Assembly: GCA_010029555.1 (NCBI GenBank)
Contig: RGXB01000001.1
Span: 1 to 36,090 of the forward strand
Direction: 5' to 3'
Length of the DNA stretch: 36,090 nt
Source: a bacterium
GTDB taxonomy: Bacteria > Chlamydiota > Chlamydiia > Chlamydiales > RGXB01
Shown piece by piece: positions 24,169 through 30,360 of the stretch. The translations under genes were made by a program, and so were the position numbers. The notes under the pieces were generated by a model. It did not search any database and was not told the origin of the DNA. It saw nothing but the letters and a program-made list of their open reading frames with translations. The number at the start of each line of letters is the position of its first letter. Within the stretch, counting starts at the first letter, position 1.

Positions 24169-25442
24169 GGGGAATTGGCATGAGTGCACTTGCCAGTATC
24201 CTTTTAGATCAAGGCCATACCGTTTCGGGCTCTGATTTGGTACTGAATGAAAGGGCTCTGTACTTGCGAAAAAGGGGCGCTGAAATTTTTGAAGGGCATG
24301 AAAATACTGTAGTCCATGAGGAGGCAATAGCGGTAATACACTCGCGCATACCTCAAGATCATCCAGAATTGCGCCATGCCAAAAGAAAAATCCACCGCCT
24401 AGATTTATTTACCAAAATTGCGGGGCAAACCCCTGTGTTTGCCGTAGTGGGGGCGCATGGTAAAACCTCTACTTCGGCCCTTTTAGCTCATGTTTTGCAT
24501 TCCTATGACTCCGATACTGGATTCAAAGTTGGAGGTGTTTGGAAACAGTCGGGGTTGAACGGCAAATCTGGACGGACAAAATATGTTTTGGAAGGGGATG
24601 AGAGTGATGGTTCTTTTCTGAGAATCCATCCAGAAGGGGCTATTATTACCAACGTCGACGCAGATCACCTGGATTTCTGGGGAAGCTTTTTTTCTTTAAA
24701 AAAAGGGTATAGTGATTTTTTAAAGACGGTAAAAAAAAGCGAATGGATTTTTTATGCTGCAGGTGAAGATGAGGGTCTTGTGCAAAGTGGTACCTCTTAT
24801 GGGATTGGGAAAGGGGACATTCAGGCGATCAATTTGCGCATTCATGAAGACGGCTCTATTTTTGATATAATACAGCCTTCAGAAAATTTGTTTGTAAAAG
24901 ACGTTTACATACCCTTGATGGGAGAACATCAGGTGAAAAATGCTCTTGGGGTTTTTGGAATGGCAAAAGCTTTAGGGGTAAAACCAGACTTTATCAAAGA
25001 GTCTTTTCGATCTTATGAAGGGGTCAAAAGGCGTTGTGAAAAGGGGCGAGATTTTACTAGTTGGAAAACATTTTTAGATTATGGTCACCATCCAAAAGAG
25101 CTTGCAACTACCTTTGAGGCGCTGAAGAGACAATACAATATCCCTCTATTCGTTGTGTTTGAACCCCACAAGTATTCGCGCACAAAAAACCTTTTTCAAG
25201 CTTTTGTTGAGGTGCTGAAAATTCCTCAAGCGGTGTGTATACTACAGACATATGCCGCGGATGAAAAGTATGATTATGAGGGTTCCTCAGAAAAATTGGC
25301 AAAAGCACTGGGAATTGCGGTTACAAAAAAGGGAGAGATAAAAACCGTTTTAGAAAAAATGAGTAAAGACAGTGGGGAAAAGGGGGTGCTTCTTTTTATC
25401 GGTGCCGGAAACATAGATAGGATTTTTGAGGAATGTCTTTAA
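24141..25442 (+). CDS. murC: UDP-MurNAc:L-alanine ligase MurC (not fused to Ddl)
   Basis: MurC starts the peptide stem by adding L-Ala to UDP-MurNAc. Seen are YHFIGIGGIGMSALA (2-16), the ATP loop GAHGKTSTS (104-112), EGDESDGSFL, NVDADHLDFWGSF, DYGHHPKELATTFEAL and FEPHKYSRT. It ends at residue 433 with LLFIGAGNID. In Chlamydiaceae murC is fused to ddl as one long protein; here it ends as a plain MurC, and no ddl follows in the window. Its 3' end overlaps ftsQ by 10 bases. Confidence 0.95.
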   Translation: MERYHFIGIGGIGMSALASILLDQGHTVSGSDLVLNERALYLRKRGAEIFEGHENTVVHEEAIAVIHSRIPQDHPELRHAKRKIHRLDLFTKIAGQTPVFAVVGAHGKTSTSALLAHVLHSYDSDTGFKVGGVWKQSGLNGKSGRTKYVLEGDESDGSFLRIHPEGAIITNVDADHLDFWGSFFSLKKGYSDFLKTVKKSEWIFYAAGEDEGLVQSGTSYGIGKGDIQAINLRIHEDGSIFDIIQPSENLFVKDVYIPLMGEHQVKNALGVFGMAKALGVKPDFIKESFRSYEGVKRRCEKGRDFTSWKTFLDYGHHPKELATTFEALKRQYNIPLFVVFEPHKYSRTKNLFQAFVEVLKIPQAVCILQTYAADEKYDYEGSSEKLAKALGIAVTKKGEIKTVLEKMSKDSGEKGVLLFIGAGNIDRIFEECL

Positions 25443-26245
25443 CTCAGCGCTTGGGGCTTGTTTTGATCCCCCTTTTTTGTATTTGTGGAGTCGGGTTTTT
25501 TTTGGGTTTTCAATTCCAGCCGGCAGAAAAAGAGGTGGACTCGATCCTTTTTTGTAGCGATAAACCCACACTTACCGAGCCTAGATGGCTTTTAAGCTAC
25601 CTAAAAAGTCAAGGGGGCACAGAGGGTTTTAGGGCCGAAATACAAGAAAAAGATCTCCACCCCATTTTTAGACACTTGACCGTATCAAACTTCCCCCCCT
25701 CTAGCGTTTATGTCTATTACGGTCTTAGAGAGGTCGCTTTCATTTTAGGTGACTATGAGAATTTGGGTTTAGACCCTGAGGGTGTTCTTGTTGCTCTACA
25801 TCCATTTCAATCCCCAAAAAAAGTTCCCAGACTCTTTTTGGGCCCGATCAAAAATTTACGCTTGGCCTCAAAGCTGGATCAGACCCTTTTCAAAGAGATT
25901 CTTGAGTTGAAAAGTGCATTTCAAGACACGTTAGATTTTATCGACCTATCCAAAAAAGGGTGTCTTTTGCCCTATCGGACCGTGAATTTAGGGATCAGCC
26001 AAAAGAAAAATTTTTCTAATACAGGGAAAATGCTCCTTGTTAGGCTTAACCCAGACCATCTTAAAGAGGGGGTAAAGGAGCTCCAGGCTTTCTTGCATAC
26101 GGTGCCGATTGTGGGAATCGATAAAGTGGTAAAGCTCGATTTGCGGACTTTGGGTATCGGGTTTTTACAAACGGTTGATACCCATAGAGAGCAAAATTTT
26201 TACTGGGACGAACCCCATTTTTGGGAGACTAGAGCAATTTCTTAG
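25433..26245 (+). CDS. ftsQ: FtsQ-like division protein
   Basis: The 270-residue protein has a short cytoplasmic end, one membrane helix (about 8-26) and an extracytoplasmic domain, the FtsQ/DivIB layout. In the middle YVYYGLREVAFILGDYENLGLDPEGVLVAL matches the POTRA-plus-beta region of FtsQ, where a REPxA..GD....D.xG pattern is usual. Near the end VVKLDLRTLGIGFL matches the late FtsQ strand. Similarity is remote, so position after murC is important support. A chlamydial FtsQ has been described at the equivalent locus as I recall. FtsQ recruits later septal proteins to the divisome. No ftsA or ftsZ follows. Confidence 0.72.
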   Translation: MSLTQRLGLVLIPLFCICGVGFFLGFQFQPAEKEVDSILFCSDKPTLTEPRWLLSYLKSQGGTEGFRAEIQEKDLHPIFRHLTVSNFPPSSVYVYYGLREVAFILGDYENLGLDPEGVLVALHPFQSPKKVPRLFLGPIKNLRLASKLDQTLFKEILELKSAFQDTLDFIDLSKKGCLLPYRTVNLGISQKKNFSNTGKMLLVRLNPDHLKEGVKELQAFLHTVPIVGIDKVVKLDLRTLGIGFLQTVDTHREQNFYWDEPHFWETRAIS

Positions 26246-26336
26246 ATGAATAGCCCCCATTCAACCCTCTGAAAACTAACGATCTAGGTTTTTTTTTAAT
26301 GATGATCCTTTTTATAGAGATGTTTAGCCCTTGATT

Positions 26337-26342
26337 TATAAT
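26337..26342 (+). promoter_or_regulatory. Candidate -10 box for rsbV
   Basis: A consensus TATAAT lies 39 bases before the rsbV ATG, in the 135-base gap after ftsQ. No recognisable -35 is found about 17 bases upstream (ATAGAG), so this rests on the -10 alone. The gap also has a 9-base T-run at about 26289-26297 without a clear stem. Confidence 0.3.
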
Positions 26343-26380
26343 AGGTTTTTTAAGATTTTGAGGTTAGAACGGAGAAAACA

Positions 26381-26704
26381 ATGAGCATCAATCGGTTCGA
26401 TGAAAATGGAGTATCTTTTCTCGAAATCATTGGAAGAGTGGATTTTGCGAATGCAGCTTACCTTGAGGAAGAGCTCAAAAAATGCATAAGCGAAAACCGC
26501 AGCGCCATTGTATTGGACTGTTCTCAGCTGGAATATATCAGTAGTGCCGGCTTAAGAATCCTGATCTCTTACACAAAAAAAACAAAACTGGTACTATTAT
26601 CCCCTTCGGAGGACCTAAAGTATATTTTGCACTATGCGGGCCTCGATAAAGTTTTAAAAATTTCCCCTTCGAAAAGTGAACTTAAGAAATACATATCCTT
26701 TTAA
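26381..26704 (+). CDS. STAS-domain anti-anti-sigma factor (RsbV type)
   Basis: This is a single STAS domain of 107 residues. The conserved phosphorylatable serine is in LEYISSAGLRIL (about 47-58), preceded by AIVLDCSQL and followed by a KTKLVLLSPSEDLKYIL strand-helix pair. RsbV-type proteins bind anti-sigma kinases (RsbW) when unphosphorylated. Chlamydia has two such proteins and I recall one in this place. Here no RsbW or sigma gene lies in the window. RBS GGAG lies 7 bases before the ATG. Its end overlaps miaA by 29 bases. Confidence 0.88.
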   Translation: MSINRFDENGVSFLEIIGRVDFANAAYLEEELKKCISENRSAIVLDCSQLEYISSAGLRILISYTKKTKLVLLSPSEDLKYILHYAGLDKVLKISPSKSELKKYISF

Positions 26705-27608
26705 CGCCCTTTTCCTTGCCGGACCAACAGCCTCCGGTAAAACATCTTTAGCTATTGCTTTGGCCAAACGTCTTCAAGCTGAAGTCATTACCGTGGACTC
26801 GGCTCAGGTCTATAAAGGGATGGATATCGGAACTGCAAAACCCGATTCTACCGAGATGGAGGGTGTGGTTCACCACCTGATTGACGTGCACGATGTGACT
26901 TGCCCCTTTAGTGTGGCGGATTTTATCGCTCATGTGGAAATCCTCCTAAAGGACATGAAAAAAAGGGGGGTTTTCCCCATCTTTGCAGGTGGAACAGGGC
27001 TCTACTTTCAGGCCCTATTGGAGGGGTTGCCAAGTACCCCGCCTGCAAATCTGTCAGTGCGTGCCCGTTTGGAGGTGCTAGAAACGGGAGAGCTCTATCA
27101 GATTTTACAAAAAAAAGATCCTGATTATGCCAAAAGAATCACAAGCAACGACAGGCATAAGATTTTGAGGGCTAACGAAATTCTTGTAACCACACAAAAA
27201 AGGGTTTCTGACTTTCAGGAAAAAACAAAACCCTTTCATTGCAGCCAGCTAAACCCCAAATGCTTTTTTATCTACCGCCCACGCCCCATCCTCTACGAGC
27301 GGCTCAATATGAGGGCTAAGCATATGTGTGAAAATGGGCTTATTGAGGAGGTAGAGATCCTTCTCAAAAAAGGGATAGAATCCAATCCGAATGCAAAAAA
27401 AGCTATTGCTTACCAGCAACCGCTGCAATATCTGAAAGGGGAGCTCTCCTACGAAAAAATGCTTCTAGAGCTGCAACAGGCCAATCGTAATTATGCTAAA
27501 AGGCAGTTTACCTGGTTTAAACGGATGGATGCGTTCACCCCTATTGACTTAGAAACGGTGGGCACACAAGACTTTATAGAATTGTGTATAAAAGAGCTTC
27601 AGATCTAG
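26676..27608 (+). CDS. miaA: tRNA dimethylallyltransferase MiaA
   Basis: MiaA puts a dimethylallyl group on A37 of tRNAs reading UNN codons. The P-loop AGPTASGKTSLA, DSAQVYKGMDIGTAKP (substrate contact), HHLIDVHDV, FAGGTGLYFQALLEGL and the C-terminal YAKRQFTWFK are all present. Length (310) is normal. The start is GTG at 26676, inside the end of rsbV, giving a 9-residue lead before the P-loop strand. It is co-transcribed with rsbV. Confidence 0.94.
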   Translation: MNLRNTYPFNALFLAGPTASGKTSLAIALAKRLQAEVITVDSAQVYKGMDIGTAKPDSTEMEGVVHHLIDVHDVTCPFSVADFIAHVEILLKDMKKRGVFPIFAGGTGLYFQALLEGLPSTPPANLSVRARLEVLETGELYQILQKKDPDYAKRITSNDRHKILRANEILVTTQKRVSDFQEKTKPFHCSQLNPKCFFIYRPRPILYERLNMRAKHMCENGLIEEVEILLKKGIESNPNAKKAIAYQQPLQYLKGELSYEKMLLELQQANRNYAKRQFTWFKRMDAFTPIDLETVGTQDFIELCIKELQI

Positions 27609-27619
27609 TTTTATCGATT

Positions 27620-27647
27620 TAGGGGGGTGTTAATCCCCTATTCTTTT
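27620..27647 (+). terminator. Possible terminator after miaA
   Basis: TAGGGG (27620-27625) pairs with CCCCTA (27635-27640) around a 9-base loop, followed by TTCTTTT. It lies 12 bases after the miaA stop and ahead of a new promoter for rsfS. The stem is short. Confidence 0.4.
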
Positions 27648-27698
27648 AAAAAAAATTTCTAAAAAAACGCTTTTCTCCCTTTTTTTTAAAAACCTCTA

Positions 27699-27728
27699 TA
27701 GACGGATTTAAGGGAAAGCGAGTATAGT
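27699..27728 (+). promoter_or_regulatory. Candidate promoter for rsfS
   Basis: TAGACG (27699-27704, four matches to TTGACA) and TATAGT (27723-27728, five matches to TATAAT) are separated by 18 bases. Transcription would start only a few bases before the rsfS ATG at 27739, giving an almost leaderless message. This agrees with the lack of a ribosome binding site before that ATG. Confidence 0.4.
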
Positions 27729-27738
27729 CTATGCCCAT

Positions 27739-28089
27739 ATGGATCAAGAAAAACTTCGACTAGTAGCTCAAGCAATTTATGATAAAAAAGGGACCGACAT
27801 CCTCTGTTTTGATGTGAAGTCCGTTTCGGGAATTTCCGACTATGTGATTATCGCAACCGGAAACGTCGACAAACACGTTAAAGCGATAGCACGCGAAGTG
27901 GAAGAGCAAATGCGCCTTTTCAAAGAAAAACCGGTCTACGCCGAGGGTTACGAGGAGGGGAGATGGATTGTTTTGGACTTTGTGGGGCTGATTGTGCATC
28001 TTCTTTTAGCCGATACAAGAGAGTATTATGACCTTGAATCTCTCTGGAAAGGGGGAAAAATTGTGGATTTAAAAATCGAGGCCAAGTGA
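27739..28089 (+). CDS. rsfS: Ribosome silencing factor RsfS (Iojap/YbeB)
   Basis: RsfS binds ribosomal protein uL14 and blocks subunit joining during starvation. The 116-residue protein matches throughout: AIYDKKGTDILCFDV, SGISDYVIIATGNVDKHVKAIAREVEE, EGYEEGRWIVLDFVGLIVHLLLADTREYYDLESLW. Length is normal. There is no good RBS before ATG 27739. It overlaps fabF at GTGA and probably couples to it. Chlamydia has the same gene pair as I recall. Confidence 0.94.
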   Translation: MDQEKLRLVAQAIYDKKGTDILCFDVKSVSGISDYVIIATGNVDKHVKAIAREVEEQMRLFKEKPVYAEGYEEGRWIVLDFVGLIVHLLLADTREYYDLESLWKGGKIVDLKIEAK

Positions 28090-29360
28090 GCAGACGACGG
28101 GTTGTTATTACAGGAATGGGGACAGTCTCCCCGTATGGTTGCAATACAGAAGAGGTTTTTGAACAGATTCTTGGGGGAGTAAGCGCCATTAAGGAACTGC
28201 AAATCTTTCCTGCTGATAGACCCTTTAAAAGAGCTTTGGGTGCGGCCCCTGTGGAAGTCCCGATTGAGGAGTATCTGCCCCAAATAGAGAAAAAAGAGAT
28301 CAGACGACTTGACCCGTTCATGAAGTATGCTCTAATCGCATCTCAAATCGCTTTAGAAAACGCCTCTTTATTCCCTTTTGAGGAAAATATCGATAGAACA
28401 CGAGGGGGTGTATTGATCGGATCGGGGATGGGGGGGTTGTCGACGATTGAGAACAACATGTATCTTACGATTGAGGGATACAACAAAATCAGCCCATTTT
28501 TTATCGCCCACTCGATCGTGAACATGGCTGGAGCAAGGGTAGCAATCGAGTATGGACTCAAAGGTCCTTGTTATGATATTTCCACAGCTTGCGCCACCTC
28601 TAGCAACGCCCTATTGGCGGCAAAAGAACAGATCGAGTTAGGTAAAGCCGATTTCATTTTGGCTGGCGGATCGGAAGCTGCGATGGGTGTTCCAGGTTTT
28701 GCAGGTTTTTTTGCTTGCAGGGCTTTATCCCATTGGGACGGCGAACCTAGTGGGGCATCGAGACCATTCGATAAACAGCGCAGCGGTTTTGTGATGAGTT
28801 CAGGGGCTGCTGTTTTAGTTTTAGAGTCGTATGAACATGCGCTCAAAAGAGGCGCAAAAATTCTTGCTGAATTTAAAGGGGGAGCCACTACTTGCGATGC
28901 TTTTGATATTGTTTTGCCCGATCTTAAAGCATCAAGCGCCATACGTGCTATGCAGCTTGCTTTAGAGGATGCAGATTTGAGGCCACAGGATATAAGCTAT
29001 ATTAACGCTCATGCGACCTCCACTTTCCAAGGAGATATCAGCGAAATGCTGGCAATAACCAACGTTTTCAAGGGGTGCGAAAGCACTCTCAATATCAGCT
29101 CCACAAAATCGATGCACGGCCATAGCCTTGGTGCATCGGGTGCGTTCGAGGCGATTTTGGCAATTATGGCCCTAAGGACCGGGAAAATCCCCCCAACAAT
29201 CAATCTGGACGACCCCATTGATGAGGTGAAAGATTTTGATTTAACCCCCAATATTGCTGCCGTAAAACCTTTGGAGCAGATGAGGGCTGTAATGAAAAAC
29301 TCCTTTGGGTTTGGGGGCCACAACGTTTCATTGGTATTTACAAAATATGAGGGAAATTAA
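28086..29360 (+). CDS. fabF: Beta-ketoacyl-ACP synthase II
   Basis: FabF elongates acyl-ACP with malonyl-ACP in type II fatty acid synthesis. The Cys-His-His triad is visible: Cys169 in STACATSSNALL, the first His in NAHATSTFQGD, and the second in STKSMHGHSLGASGA. The N-terminal RRVVITGMGTVSPYG and the glycine-rich FGFGGHNVSLVF end are typical. Length (424) is normal. The start is GTG overlapping the rsfS stop by 4 bases. bioY follows after 2 bases, so both are probably on one message. Confidence 0.95.
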   Translation: MSRRRVVITGMGTVSPYGCNTEEVFEQILGGVSAIKELQIFPADRPFKRALGAAPVEVPIEEYLPQIEKKEIRRLDPFMKYALIASQIALENASLFPFEENIDRTRGGVLIGSGMGGLSTIENNMYLTIEGYNKISPFFIAHSIVNMAGARVAIEYGLKGPCYDISTACATSSNALLAAKEQIELGKADFILAGGSEAAMGVPGFAGFFACRALSHWDGEPSGASRPFDKQRSGFVMSSGAAVLVLESYEHALKRGAKILAEFKGGATTCDAFDIVLPDLKASSAIRAMQLALEDADLRPQDISYINAHATSTFQGDISEMLAITNVFKGCESTLNISSTKSMHGHSLGASGAFEAILAIMALRTGKIPPTINLDDPIDEVKDFDLTPNIAAVKPLEQMRAVMKNSFGFGGHNVSLVFTKYEGN

Positions 29361-29362
29361 AG

Positions 29363-29893
29363 ATGCTAAAGAGTATTTATCTAGAAAAACGGGCTACTAA
29401 AGAATTTTTTTTGATTCTCTCGTTAGCCTTAGCTATTACTTTCTTGGGAAAAATTTCGTTTTTTCTCCCTTACACCCCCATACCCGTCGCTTTAAGACCG
29501 CAGCTTGTTTTGCTATTTGCCTGGTGCTTTGGCTATAAAAGAACCGCTATGGCCCTTGTGGGATTTTTAACAGGTTGCTTTGTAGATTCGCACCTGCTTG
29601 CGTCGTTGAAAAGTTTCTCTCTCGGGGTTTTTGGCCCCACATCAGGATATTTGATGGGCTATTTTGTGGTCGCTTACCTGGCTGAAAAAATGAAGATCAA
29701 GGGAGTAGGTATGACGGGCACCTTTGTTCTATTATCTTTATTACTAGATCTATTAGGCGCCTTTGGAGTTAGTCTGTATTATGGAATTGAGAAAGGTTTA
29801 CTATTGGGATTCTTCCCTTTTATTGTGAGTGACCTTTTAAAATCGGTCCTTTTTTCTCAATCTCATAAACTATGGGCGAGGTGGGGACGATAA
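29363..29893 (+). CDS. bioY: Biotin uptake S-component BioY
   Basis: BioY is the substrate-binding membrane subunit of energy-coupling factor transporters for biotin. The 176-residue protein has about five to six membrane helices, with the family N-terminal pattern LGKISFFLPYTPIPVALRPQLVLLFAWCFGYKR and SLGVFGPTSGYLMGYFVVAYL in the middle. No ECF ATPase or T-component is nearby, so it would use shared or separate partners. Its position after fabF fits a link with fatty acid synthesis, since acetyl-CoA carboxylase needs biotin. The start ATG 29363 lies 2 bases after the fabF stop. Confidence 0.88.
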   Translation: MLKSIYLEKRATKEFFLILSLALAITFLGKISFFLPYTPIPVALRPQLVLLFAWCFGYKRTAMALVGFLTGCFVDSHLLASLKSFSLGVFGPTSGYLMGYFVVAYLAEKMKIKGVGMTGTFVLLSLLLDLLGAFGVSLYYGIEKGLLLGFFPFIVSDLLKSVLFSQSHKLWARWGR

Positions 29894-30085
29894 AAGAATA
29901 TTTTGTGCGATTTTCGCGATGAGCATATTTAAACTTAGATTTTTTTGATTCATCAAGTTTTCCACGATTTGTGAAGGACTAAAAGCACTTTGTATTTTCA
30001 TAATTCCCCTAGAAATATTGTTTTCTTTTCCCATTTTTTCTCTAGATTTTGCTAATGCTACAACACATAGCGTTAGAAGATCCAA
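29870..30085 (-). pseudogene. Possible remnant reading frame, antisense edge of bioY
   Basis: A 71-residue frame begins with TTG and its end overlaps the bioY 3' end by 24 bases. It continues upstream without a start codon (FKKHLELSPYF) until a TAG. It includes SPSQIVENLMNQKNLSLNMLIAKIAQNILL, which looks helical. I do not recognise it. It may be the tail of a decayed gene together with the next minus-strand frame, or chance. The 29894-30360 stretch otherwise shows no clear gene. Confidence 0.2.
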
Positions 30086-30132
30086 GAAATATGGGGAAAG
30101 CTCTAAGTGTTTTTTAAAACAAATCTATTGTT

Positions 30133-30318
30133 TTATTCAACTCTTTTTAAAAAATCTTTCATGAGTCGTTTGATTTTTTTACAACTTGTACCCCAAGGAT
30201 ACATGTTTGCCAGGATCTCGTCCTCAAAACCTTCGAGGAAGCTTAATTGATGCTCTTCGGGTGGATTTTTGTCCGGTAAAGAATGTTTCTTCATCTCTAA
30301 TTTAGAGGATTTGTCCAT
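30133..30318 (-). CDS. Possible small hypothetical protein
   Basis: This is a 61-residue frame with ATG at 30318. It is charged (MDKSSKLEMKKHSLPDKNPPEEHQLS) and ends in a basic helix KKIKRLMKDFLKRVE. There is a weak GGGTGA before the ATG. No family is recognised. It lies between bioY and the first acyltransferase fusion on the opposite strand. It might be a real small gene, or the first part of a broken gene continued in another frame at 29870-30085. Confidence 0.3.
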   Translation of the reverse strand: MDKSSKLEMKKHSLPDKNPPEEHQLSFLEGFEDEILANMYPWGTSCKKIKRLMKDFLKRVE

Positions 30319-30360
30319 AAATCACCCATAAAATACGACAACCCTTCGCGTCAATATTTT

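Noticed and set aside
29870-30318. Transposase or toxin-antitoxin remnant between bioY and copy 1
   Set aside because: Neither short frame shows transposase, toxin or antitoxin motifs, and no terminal inverted repeats or target duplications were seen.
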